Assembly: GCA_037445575.1 (NCBI GenBank)
Contig: JBBIKH010000003.1
Coordinates: 1-64,000 of the forward strand
Source: Oleimicrobium sp037445575
GTDB taxonomy: Bacteria > Zhuqueibacterota > Zhuqueibacteria > JANLFK01 > Oleimicrobiaceae
DNA: 64,000 nucleotides
Direction of reading: 5' to 3'
Each line of letters starts with the position of its first letter. Position 1 is the first letter of the stretch. Position numbers and translations under genes: made by a program. Below are positions 1 through 7,430 of the stretch, one piece after another. Under the pieces are notes generated by a model, which saw nothing but the letters and a program-made list of their open reading frames with translations, searched no databases and was not told where the DNA came from.

Positions 1-1993
1 CGCCACCAGGAGTAAACCCGTCCACATTCGCGTACATGGCGAAAAAGTTGTACACGTTGACCAGGGTATCGAGGAACTTGTTTTGCGCCTCCACCACGCC
101 TGCAGGGTCGAAGCGGGTGGGCAGCCATGGCGCGCTCACGGTGAGCAGATACCAGCGCAGGGCGTCTGCTCCCTCACGGTTAAGGTGGTCAAACGGGTCG
201 ACAGTGTTGCCGCGGCTCTTGGACATCTTCTGGCCCTCTTTGTCCAGAATCAGTCCCAGTGACACGCAGCTCTTGTACGCCGGCTTGTCGAAAAGAAGGG
301 TGCTGAGCACCAAAAGGGAGTAAAACCACCCTCTCGTCTGATCGATGCCCTCCGAGATAAAGTCGGCAGGAAAGTGCTCTTTGAACACCTCTACGTTCTC
401 GAAGGGGTAGTGGAACTGGGCGTAAGGCATGGCCCCTGAGTCGAACCAGCAGTCCAAGACCTCCGGGGTGCGCTCCATGCGCCCTTGGCAGTCCGGACAG
501 GTAATGGTCACTTCGTCGATGTACGGCCTATGGAGGTCAATGGGCTCTTTGAGCCTGCCGCGTTCCATAAGGGCAGCGATGCTCCCGATGCACTCTTGCT
601 TGCCGCATTCGGAGCAGATCCAGATGTTCAGCGGCGTGCCCCAGAAGCGGTCGCGCGACAAAGCCCAGTCGACGTTGTTCTCCAGCCACTCGCCGAACCG
701 TCCCTCGCCCACATCTGGCGGATACCATTTGATCGCGCGGTTGTGCCGGAGCAAGGCCTCCTTGAACGCCGTGGTGCGCAGATACCAGGACTTGCGCGCG
801 TAGTAGAGGAGTGGCGATGAGCAGCGCCAACAGAAGGGGTAGCTGTGCGTGATCCGCTCCGCCTTGTAGAGCAAGTGGCGCTGCTTGAGGTGCTCGATGA
901 TGAGCGGGTCTGCTTCCTTGACGAACATGCCCTGCCACGGAGTGATCTCCGCGGTGAAGCGACCGCTCTTGTCCACCGGCTGTAGCACGGGCAGGTCGTA
1001 CTTCTCCCCCATCTGGTAATCCTCTTCGCCAAAGGCGGGCGCGATGTGGACGATGCCTGTGCCTTCGTCGATGGTAACAAAATCGGCCAGGATGGTGTAG
1101 AAGGCCTTTTTGTTTGGAGTCAGATAGGTGAACAGAGGTTCATAGCTGACGCCGGCCAGCTGTTCGCCTCGCAGCTTCTCCTCAATCTCGTATTCTCCAT
1201 CCAGGCAGGACAGGCGATCAAGGGCAAGCACCAGGTGGACACCCTGGTGGCGCACCTTCACGTACGAAAGGTCAGGGTGCAAGGCCAGGGCCACGTTGGA
1301 AAGCAGCGTCCATGGGGTCGTGGTCCACACCAAGAAGTAGGTGTCCTTCTGCCCGGCCACAGGCACTTTGACATAGATGGAGGGGTCTTCCACCTCCTCG
1401 TAGCCCTGCGATACCTCGTGGCTGGAGAGCGGTGTCTCGCAACGAGGGCAGTAAGGGAGGATCTTCCGTCCCTGATAGAGCAGACCCCTGTCCCAGAACT
1501 GCTGGAGGATCCACCACACCGTCTCGATGTACTCGTTGGTGTAGGTGATGTAGGGATGTTCGAGATCGACCCAGAAACCGATGCGGCGGGTCATCTCATC
1601 CCAATCTTCCTTGTAGGCAAAGACTGACTTGCGGCACTCCTCGTTGAAGCGGGCAATGCCATAGGCCAGGACCTGGTCCTTGCGTCGGATGCCGAGTTTC
1701 TTCTCGACCTCGATTTCCACCGGCAGGCCGTGCGTATCCCACCCCGCCTTGCGTTCAACGCGGTAACCCTGCATCGTCCGCCACCGGCAGACAAAGTCTT
1801 TCACGGTGCGCGAAATCACATGGTGGATGCCAGGGCGACCATTAGCGGTGGGCGGACCCTCGTAGAAGACGAACTTGTGAGCCGGGTCGCGCGAGGCAAC
1901 ACTCTTCTGGAAAATGCGCTGCTCTTCCCAAAACTCCAGAATCTTCTTTTCCAGTTCGGGGTAATCGACCCGGCCTGAGAACTCCCGATACAT
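1..1993 (-). CDS. ileS: isoleucyl-tRNA synthetase, C-terminus cut by window edge
   Basis: Charges tRNA-Ile with isoleucine in the cytoplasm. About 664 N-terminal residues are present: the Rossmann catalytic core, the CP1 editing insertion and the KMSKS loop (codons at 215-229). The class I HIGH motif, expected as HxGH, reads GIHH at residues 55-58 (1820-1831), inside the context PTANGRPGIHH. That is the swapped form found in some IleS2-type enzymes. The start is the ATG at 1993; an in-frame GTG two codons upstream is an alternative, and a TAA blocks the frame a little further up. It is the last visible gene of the yggS-divIVA-lipoprotein-punA-ileS run, 44 bases after punA. The missing 3' part should hold the anticodon-binding region. 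Identity is certain. Confidence 0.97.
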   Translation of the reverse strand, partial: MYREFSGRVDYPELEKKILEFWEEQRIFQKSVASRDPAHKFVFYEGPPTANGRPGIHHVISRTVKDFVCRWRTMQGYRVERKAGWDTHGLPVEIEVEKKLGIRRKDQVLAYGIARFNEECRKSVFAYKEDWDEMTRRIGFWVDLEHPYITYTNEYIETVWWILQQFWDRGLLYQGRKILPYCPRCETPLSSHEVSQGYEEVEDPSIYVKVPVAGQKDTYFLVWTTTPWTLLSNVALALHPDLSYVKVRHQGVHLVLALDRLSCLDGEYEIEEKLRGEQLAGVSYEPLFTYLTPNKKAFYTILADFVTIDEGTGIVHIAPAFGEEDYQMGEKYDLPVLQPVDKSGRFTAEITPWQGMFVKEADPLIIEHLKQRHLLYKAERITHSYPFCWRCSSPLLYYARKSWYLRTTAFKEALLRHNRAIKWYPPDVGEGRFGEWLENNVDWALSRDRFWGTPLNIWICSECGKQECIGSIAALMERGRLKEPIDLHRPYIDEVTITCPDCQGRMERTPEVLDCWFDSGAMPYAQFHYPFENVEVFKEHFPADFISEGIDQTRGWFYSLLVLSTLLFDKPAYKSCVSLGLILDKEGQKMSKSRGNTVDPFDHLNREGADALRWYLLTVSAPWLPTRFDPAGVVEAQNKFLDTLVNVYNFFAMYANVDGFTPGG

Positions 1994-2037
1994 GCTCACG
2001 TAGCCCACTGTTTATGGGGATGATTCATAGGCCCCAT

Positions 2038-2859
2038 TCACATCCTTTCAATCACCTTGCGCATGAGAATCGTCAGCTTCGGCTCAGCCTGCTTGGCAAA
2101 ATGCAGGATCTCTTTAATGTCCGCCGGCTTGAGGCAGTCGGCAAAACAGGCGTCGGTGATCACCGACAACCCCAAGACGCGCATCCCGGAGTGCACCGCC
2201 ACTATCACTTCCGGCACCGTGGACATACCCACCGCATCGGCGCCGATGGCGCGGAGAAAGCGGTACTCCGCGGCAGTCTCCAGCGACGGGCCGGTCATGG
2301 CCACATACACGCCCTTTTGCACCCAAATCTTCTCCTCCATCGCCACCTGCTCGGCCAAACTAATGAGGGTGCGGCTGTATGGCTCCGACATGTCCGGAAA
2401 GCGCGGCCCGAACGAATCATCGTTCACCCCGATCAGAGGGTTGTCGCCCAGGAGGTTGATGTGATCGGTGATGATCATGATCTGTCCCGGCCGGAACAGC
2501 GGGTTCAGGCAGCCGCAGGCGGACGAGACCACCATCGTGTGGGCGCCCAGGTGCTTCATCAGGCGCACCGGATAGGTGATCTGCTTCATGGTGTAGCCTT
2601 CGTAGTAGTGAAAGCGGCCCTGCATGGCCATCACCCTCTTGCCACCCAAGGTGCCGAACAGCAGCTTGCCGGGGTGAAACTCCACGGTGGAGCGCGCAAA
2701 GTGAGGAATCTCCTCGTACGGAAGCACCACTTCCTTGTCGATTTCGTTGGCAAGGCCGTCGAGACCCGTGCCCAGAATGATGCCCACCTCGGGCTGCATG
2801 GGGGTGTGCCTGCGAATAAAAGCGGTGGTCTCTTCCAGCTGCTGGCGTAGTTCCTGCAT
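2038..2859 (-). CDS. punA: purine nucleoside phosphorylase (PNP-I, inosine/guanosine type)
   Basis: Phosphorolysis of purine nucleosides to base plus ribose-1-phosphate (purine salvage, cytoplasm). 273 residues, the usual length of trimeric PNPs. The N-terminal GIILGTGLDGLA is the phosphate-binding loop. HMVVSSACGCLNP is a region typical of the family, and GMSTVPEVIVA together with VITDACF matches the purine-binding segments. I start at the ATG 2859, which has AAAGG about ten bases upstream. An in-frame TTG at 2880 would add seven residues and overlap the upstream lipoprotein gene by four bases. The neighbours (ileS, divIVA) suggest simple cotranscription rather than a pathway link. Confidence 0.95.
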   Translation of the reverse strand: MQELRQQLEETTAFIRRHTPMQPEVGIILGTGLDGLANEIDKEVVLPYEEIPHFARSTVEFHPGKLLFGTLGGKRVMAMQGRFHYYEGYTMKQITYPVRLMKHLGAHTMVVSSACGCLNPLFRPGQIMIITDHINLLGDNPLIGVNDDSFGPRFPDMSEPYSRTLISLAEQVAMEEKIWVQKGVYVAMTGPSLETAAEYRFLRAIGADAVGMSTVPEVIVAVHSGMRVLGLSVITDACFADCLKPADIKEILHFAKQAEPKLTILMRKVIERM

Positions 2860-2876
2860 GGAGACAGTCCCTTTGC

Positions 2877-3575
2877 TCAACGTGGTGGTTGTGGCTTGGC
2901 TTGTTGCTTGGCCTCAAGCTGTTTCTGCAACGCCTCGATCTCGCGCTCTTGGGCTTGCTGCTGCTTGCGCAGCTTTTCTAGCTCTGCTTCTATGCGCGCC
3001 TTGCGGGCTCTTTCCGCCTCGAGTTCCGCCTCCGAGGCGCGGCGGCGCTCGGCCATGAGCTGCTGGATAGCGTACTGCCGGTCCTTCCTGTCACCCTTCA
3101 GGGCAAAAAAGATCGCGCCCAGAGCAGTGCCCGCCGCTGTGGTGGCCACGGTCAGGGTGTTGTCCGTCTGGTGCTCTTGCAGACCGCGCTTTGCCATGGA
3201 CCCAAGATAAAAGCTTACGCCGAAGCTCAGCGCTGTCCCGCCCAGGCTGTACAAGAACAGTTGGCGGTGCTTCTTGGTGGCCGCGATCTCTCGCTCCGAA
3301 ATCGGTGCGCCGCTGTCATCGTAGGCGCCATCCTTGCGCTTGAGGTCGCTGATGTCGGCGGCCATGATCCGGTAGGCGCGCCCTGCCTCGTCTTGCACCA
3401 CCAGCTGCGAGGCGTCGATAGCTATGACTTCCCCAGTAACCTTGTTCCCGGACCTCAGGGTGAGCTGCACGGTCTCCTTGGGTTGTAGCTCTTCCCTGGT
3501 GACCGGCCTCCAGTGTGCACATCCATTGAGTGCACTGAGCAGAACGACCACACCGACCCACCTCACACCCTTCAT
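2877..3575 (-). CDS. predicted lipoprotein with coiled-coil tail
   Basis: A 232-residue secreted lipoprotein of unknown role. The N-terminus is basic, then hydrophobic, and ends in a lipobox (LNGC, Cys near residue 19), so it should be lipid-anchored. Residues about 35-85 look like a small beta domain (KVTGEVIAIDASQLVVQDEAG), resembling short Sm-like or barrel modules seen in FCB lipoproteins. Residues 110-155 hold two weakly hydrophobic, glycine-rich stretches. Residues 165-232 are a highly charged coiled coil (EAELEAERARKARIEAELEK). The start ATG has AAGGGAG eight bases upstream. It lies between divIVA and punA. I do not recognise a named family. Confidence 0.8.
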   Translation of the reverse strand: MKGVRWVGVVVLLSALNGCAHWRPVTREELQPKETVQLTLRSGNKVTGEVIAIDASQLVVQDEAGRAYRIMAADISDLKRKDGAYDDSGAPISEREIAATKKHRQLFLYSLGGTALSFGVSFYLGSMAKRGLQEHQTDNTLTVATTAAGTALGAIFFALKGDRKDRQYAIQQLMAERRRASEAELEAERARKARIEAELEKLRKQQQAQEREIEALQKQLEAKQQAKPQPPR

Positions 3576-3622
3576 CGCGTGTTCTCCCTTGTTGTGCGAT
3601 AGTCCCGTCGCCCCTGCGCTGT

Positions 3623-4288
3623 TCAGACGATGAATTCGTCGCTCAACCGGCCAGGAGGAGGTGGAGATGGTTTGTGTGGGCTGCTGTCGGAGCTCCCCGT
3701 TGCGGGTGGTGATTGCAGGGGCTCTTCATCCAGCCCGACGATACGTGGTTCGCTCTGCGGCTCTGCCACCTCGTCCTCCTCTTCGGCCTCTGCTTCAGGC
3801 CGAGTACCCGCCCGGAAGCGCCCGAGGTCGAGATCCTCGTTGCTGAGCACCTCCAACAACTCCACCTGCGATTGCAGAAGCTGTTTCAGCCGGTTGACAA
3901 ATGAAGCTTTTTCGGCACGCAACAGCAGCAACTCGCTCTTCAGCTGCTGCAGCTGGCTGCGCGCCTCCTCGATGATCTCCTCGGCCCGGAGTTCGGCCTC
4001 GCGCACGATGAGCTCAGCTTCCCTGCGTGAGGATTCGCGGGAGTCGGTGATGTTCTGCTGGGCGTTCATCAGGGTTTCCTGCAGGGTCTTTTCCACCTGC
4101 TGGTAGTCCCGGAGTTGTGTGCGCAGCCGGAGAACCTCTTCGTTAAGCGTATTGCGTTCACGCAGCAGAGTTTCGAACTGTTCGGCGACCATATCGAGAA
4201 AGGTCTCGACTTCGTCGACGTCGAACCCTCGCATGGAACGCCGAAACTCCTGCTTGCGGATGTCCAGCGGTGTGAGCCTCACTGTCAT
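3623..4288 (-). CDS. divIVA: DivIVA-domain cell-division/polarity protein
   Basis: DivIVA-family coiled-coil protein that in other bacteria senses membrane curvature at poles or septa and recruits partners. The N-terminal 50 residues carry the family signature: LTPLDIRKQEFRRSMRGFD, then DVDEVETFLDMVAEQFE. A continuous coiled coil follows to about residue 155, then an acidic, proline-rich tail. 221 residues is within the usual range. The start ATG 4288 has GGAGG six bases upstream, only nine bases after yggS. The order yggS-divIVA-...-ileS echoes the Gram-positive ylmE-...-divIVA-ileS division cluster, but sepF, ylmG and ylmH are missing here. Confidence 0.92.
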   Translation of the reverse strand: MTVRLTPLDIRKQEFRRSMRGFDVDEVETFLDMVAEQFETLLRERNTLNEEVLRLRTQLRDYQQVEKTLQETLMNAQQNITDSRESSRREAELIVREAELRAEEIIEEARSQLQQLKSELLLLRAEKASFVNRLKQLLQSQVELLEVLSNEDLDLGRFRAGTRPEAEAEEEDEVAEPQSEPRIVGLDEEPLQSPPATGSSDSSPHKPSPPPPGRLSDEFIV

Positions 4289-4297
4289 ACCCTCCGG

Positions 4298-5020
4298 TCA
4301 ACCACCTGTGCGCCAAGCCCCGCCCGGTGTGTCGCCTTGCCGCGGGCCGAAGATTGCTCTGCCGATGCGAACGATGGTGGCCCCCTCCTCGACGGCCACT
4401 TCAAAATCGTCAGTCATGCCCATGGACAGGTGTTTGAGGTGCACCTCATTGAGCCCCAGGCGGTCGATCTCTTCCTTTAGTTGGCGCAAGGTGACAAAAC
4501 AGGGGCGCACCAGCTCTGGGTCAGGGAGGAAGGCACCCACGGTCATCAGCCCCAGCACCCGTACCCCTGGTAGAGCGGCAATGCGTGTCACCAGCTGGGG
4601 TGCCCGTTCTGGGACAACGCCGAACTTGGACGCTTCCCCTGAGGTGTTGACTTCCACAAAGATATCCACTCGGCGCCCACAGGCAATCGCGCGGCGACTG
4701 ATCTCCTCGGCCAGGTGGAGACTGTCAACCGATTGAATGAGGTCGAAGCACTCCAGGGCGCGCTTGACCTTGTTGGTCTGCAAGTGCCCCACCATGTGCC
4801 ACGCCACCTCCCTGCCAATAGCCTGCACCTTTGGCCAGGCTTCCTGCACCCTGTTTTCCCCGATGATGGTGATTCCTGCGGCGATGGCCTGGCGGATGCG
4901 CTCCACGTCCACGGTCTTGCTTACCGCGACGATCTCCACCTCGCGCGGGTCGCGATGTGCGCGCGCACAGGCAGCAGCGATGCGTGCCCGTACCTGGCGG
5001 ACGTTATCCTCTATCGCCAT
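4298..5020 (-). CDS. yggS: YggS/PipY-family pyridoxal-phosphate homeostasis protein
   Basis: A 240-residue PLP-binding protein with an alanine-racemase-like TIM barrel. It is non-catalytic in known cases and keeps PLP and amino-acid pools balanced. Visible family features: VEIVAVSKTVDVERIRQAI near the N-terminus, whose Lys in AVSKT is the PLP Schiff-base lysine; GENRVQEA; WHMVGHLQTNKVK; and the C-terminal LSMGMTDDFEVAVEEGATIVRIG. It is the first gene of its operon, just downstream of a TTGTTT/TATATT promoter. The short leader has no clear ribosome-binding site but carries a CTCATG-CC-CATGAG dyad. Confidence 0.95.
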   Translation of the reverse strand: MAIEDNVRQVRARIAAACARAHRDPREVEIVAVSKTVDVERIRQAIAAGITIIGENRVQEAWPKVQAIGREVAWHMVGHLQTNKVKRALECFDLIQSVDSLHLAEEISRRAIACGRRVDIFVEVNTSGEASKFGVVPERAPQLVTRIAALPGVRVLGLMTVGAFLPDPELVRPCFVTLRQLKEEIDRLGLNEVHLKHLSMGMTDDFEVAVEEGATIVRIGRAIFGPRQGDTPGGAWRTGG

Positions 5021-5044
5021 AGTCTCATGCCCATGAGGGCCTTA

Positions 5045-5073
5045 AATATACGCCAATCGCCCAGGAAAAACAA
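5045..5073 (-). promoter_or_regulatory. sigma-70-type promoter for yggS-divIVA operon
   Basis: On the minus strand, TTGTTT (5073-5068), a 17-base spacer and TATATT (5050-5045). The predicted transcript starts near 5038, only about 18 bases before the yggS ATG. A perfect dyad CTCATG-CC-CATGAG (5024-5037) sits over the likely start site and could be an operator or a tiny hairpin. Confidence 0.6.
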
Positions 5074-5077
5074 CCGG

Positions 5078-5102
5078 AAAAATCGAGGCGCGCTCCTGCG
5101 CG
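5078..5102 (-). terminator. possible intrinsic terminator of pfp operon
   Basis: On the minus strand, just after the phosphofructokinase stop, CGCGC-AGGA-GCGCG forms a 5-bp GC stem. A run of five T follows within ten bases. The stem is short and the tract displaced, so this is tentative. Confidence 0.35.
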
Positions 5103-5115
5103 ATGGTAGGCTCCG

Positions 5116-6402
5116 TTAAGGGAGGGCGACGTGAGCCAGCCGCTGGCGCAGCTCCTCCGGGCTTTGTCGCGCCCACCTGGCCATCTCCGCAAGAAACGTT
5201 GCGTCGTCTAGGTCGCGCTGGCGCAGGCGCACCATGTACTCTACTGCTACCTGGTATGACTCGGTGGTGACGTCCACCAGTCGGAGCCGGGCCTTTCCCG
5301 TGGTTGGGTCCAAGACATCCTCAAATCTGACCGGAAGTAGCTTGCCGCCGTCCACACAGATCAGGGCGCTCGGCCGATGCTCAGGTTTGGTGCTCAGGAG
5401 GTAGCGCACGGCGCTGTACCCCAGGTCGCGTACGTACTCGCAGTCGAAGGGGATAGGGTCTGCGCAGCGGAGCACGTAGCCGATGTTGATCTCCACAATC
5501 TCCAACCTATCCCCACGTGCCGCAAAACGGCTCTCCAGCTGCAACTTCAGGATCTTCCCCAGCTCAACCTCTCCCAGGCGGATGTTGCCGTAGGGGTCGT
5601 ATTCGATGACCACCCCGGGAATGGCCTGCAGCTCAGTGGGCGTGAATCGCTCGGCGAGCCCTTCGGCAATGACTGCCACACCGTGTTCGTGACCCATGGC
5701 TCGGCGCTTGAGGATGGCCCCCTCCAGCACGTCGCATACCGCCTGGATGGTGATCGGGCCACTGGGGAACTCCTCAGCGATAATGGCCAAGGTTGCACCA
5801 GCGGCCTTGGCCATTCCCAGCGCCAGGTGGCCAGCCTTGCGCCCCATGGCCACGATGATGTACCATCGGTTGGTGGTGCGCGCGTCTTCCATCAGATTCT
5901 TCACGAGCTCTGCCCCCAAGTGTCGGGCAGTTTGAAAGCCGAAGGTGGGCAGGTTGTCGGGCAGCGGCAGGTCGTTGTCGATGGTCTTGGGCACGTGGGC
6001 GAACTTGATCTTCCCCTTGGCAGCGGCCGCAAGTCTGCTCGTGGCATAGATGGTGTCGTCCCCACCGATAGTGATGACATAGTTGACGCCAAGGTGAGCC
6101 AACGCCCGCAGGCAGTTCCTCAGGGAACGCTCGTCCTTGGTGGGGTTGACCCGCGAGGTCCGCAAAATGGAGCCGCCGGTAAAATGGATCCGGGACACAT
6201 CGCGCATATGCAGCTCACAGACGTGGCCCCGCACCACCTCGAGGTCGTCCTGCACGAGCCATTTGAAGCCGTCCATGATCCCAAGTACTTCCACATCCCA
6301 CTTGCGAGCCTCGATGGTTGCCGCACTGATCACGCCATTGATGCCAGGCGCAGGGCCGCCACCGACGAGGATTGCCAATCGCTTCTTGGCAGGTGTCGAC
6401 AT
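5116..6402 (-). CDS. pfp: 6-phosphofructokinase, PPi-dependent type by residue signature
   Basis: Phosphorylates fructose-6-phosphate to fructose-1,6-bisphosphate (glycolysis, cytoplasm). 428 residues, longer than ATP-PfkA (about 320). The phosphate loop is VGGGPAPGINGVI (residues 13-25). GGDD at 113-116 has Asp where ATP enzymes have Gly, and PKTIDND has Lys139 where ATP enzymes have Gly. Both changes are the classical mark of pyrophosphate dependence and would make the reaction reversible. MGRKAGHLALG is also typical of that group. The start ATG 6402 has GGAGG upstream. The reading frame stays open far upstream across fabH, but that part is fabH on another frame. Downstream of PAP2 and fabH in one operon. 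Confidence 0.9.
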   Translation of the reverse strand: MSTPAKKRLAILVGGGPAPGINGVISAATIEARKWDVEVLGIMDGFKWLVQDDLEVVRGHVCELHMRDVSRIHFTGGSILRTSRVNPTKDERSLRNCLRALAHLGVNYVITIGGDDTIYATSRLAAAAKGKIKFAHVPKTIDNDLPLPDNLPTFGFQTARHLGAELVKNLMEDARTTNRWYIIVAMGRKAGHLALGMAKAAGATLAIIAEEFPSGPITIQAVCDVLEGAILKRRAMGHEHGVAVIAEGLAERFTPTELQAIPGVVIEYDPYGNIRLGEVELGKILKLQLESRFAARGDRLEIVEINIGYVLRCADPIPFDCEYVRDLGYSAVRYLLSTKPEHRPSALICVDGGKLLPVRFEDVLDPTTGKARLRLVDVTTESYQVAVEYMVRLRQRDLDDATFLAEMARWARQSPEELRQRLAHVALP

Positions 6403-6437
6403 AGATGTTCCACCTCCCTCCAGGGGATGGTTCTCGG

Positions 6438-7427
6438 CTACCATCTCACTACCGCCGACGCCCAAGTGAACCCCGAGCCGAAGGCGACCAGCACCACATA
6501 GTCGCCACGGCGCACACGCTGCTCCGCTACCGCTCCGTGCAAGGCAATGGGGATCGACGCGGCGGTGGTGTTGCCGTACTTGTGGATGTTGGAATAGACC
6601 TTGTGCATCCCCCCAAATCGCTCCGCTACCGCTTCGGTGATGCGCAAATTGGCCTGATGGGGAATGATCATCGCCACATCGTCGATGCTCAGGCCGTTGG
6701 CCTGCAGGGCCTCCTCGATGGCCTCGCAGAACCGGGTCACGGCATGCTTGAACACCGCTCGACCGTTCATTTTGGGGTCGATGCTTCCGTCGGTAAGCAT
6801 TTCCGGCGTCAGGCGGGGGCGGCGCAGACAGCCCGGATGCTCCATCCACAGCTCCTTTGCATAGCGGCCGTCGGCATGCAGGTGCGTGGAGAGAATGCCG
6901 GCGCCGTTGTCGCTGGGCGTCACCACTACTGCTCCTGCACCGTCGCCAAACAGCACGGCGGTGTCCCTCCCGGCTGTGCTCAAGTTGAGGCCGATGGATT
7001 GTACCTCCGCGCCAACGACCAGTACGCACCGGTACATCCCGGTGCGCACGTACTGATCCGCAATGGAAAGGGCGTAAAGAAAGCCACTGCACTGATTGCG
7101 CACATCCAAGGCGCCGACATCGCGCAGGCCCAACTTTGCCTGGAGGAGGCAACCGGAGCCGGGGAATGGGTACTCCGGGCTAAGCGTGGCAAAGATGATA
7201 AAATCCACGTCCTCGGGGTTTCTGCCCGCATTCTCAAGAGCCATCAGGCTTGCGCCAAGCCCCAGGTCAGCGGAGCCCACCCCCGGCTCCACAAATCGCC
7301 GCTCCACAATACCGGTGCGCTCGCGGATCCACTGGTCGCTGGTATCCATGAGCCTTTCCAGGTCGAAGTTGGTGACCACGCGCTCAGGCAAGCAGATGCC
7401 CGTGCCGGCGATGCGTGCTCGTATCAT
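6438..7427 (-). CDS. fabH: 3-oxoacyl-ACP synthase III
   Basis: Condenses acyl-CoA with malonyl-ACP to start type II fatty-acid synthesis. 329 residues, normal for FabH. Catalytic triad: Cys113 in DVRNQCSGFLYAL, His in IIPHQANLRI, and Asn in YGNTTAASIPIAL. The N-terminal TGICLPERVVTN and SDQWIRERTGI are family hallmarks. The start ATG lies three bases after the PAP2 stop, so the genes are cotranscribed and probably translationally coupled. The pairing with a lipid head-group enzyme suggests a lipid-synthesis operon. The first acyl-CoA (acetyl or branched) cannot be read from the sequence. Confidence 0.96.
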   Translation of the reverse strand: MIRARIAGTGICLPERVVTNFDLERLMDTSDQWIRERTGIVERRFVEPGVGSADLGLGASLMALENAGRNPEDVDFIIFATLSPEYPFPGSGCLLQAKLGLRDVGALDVRNQCSGFLYALSIADQYVRTGMYRCVLVVGAEVQSIGLNLSTAGRDTAVLFGDGAGAVVVTPSDNGAGILSTHLHADGRYAKELWMEHPGCLRRPRLTPEMLTDGSIDPKMNGRAVFKHAVTRFCEAIEEALQANGLSIDDVAMIIPHQANLRITEAVAERFGGMHKVYSNIHKYGNTTAASIPIALHGAVAEQRVRRGDYVVLVAFGSGFTWASAVVRW

Positions 7428-7430
7428 GTC

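Noticed and set aside
2014..2850. 278-codon plus-strand open frame over punA
   Set aside because: Histidine-rich shadow opposite a clear purine nucleoside phosphorylase.
6403..7152. N-terminal extension of the phosphofructokinase reading frame
   Set aside because: The frame is open for 250 more codons, but this part is fabH read in another frame. A strong GGAGG site and the family start fix the real start at 6402.
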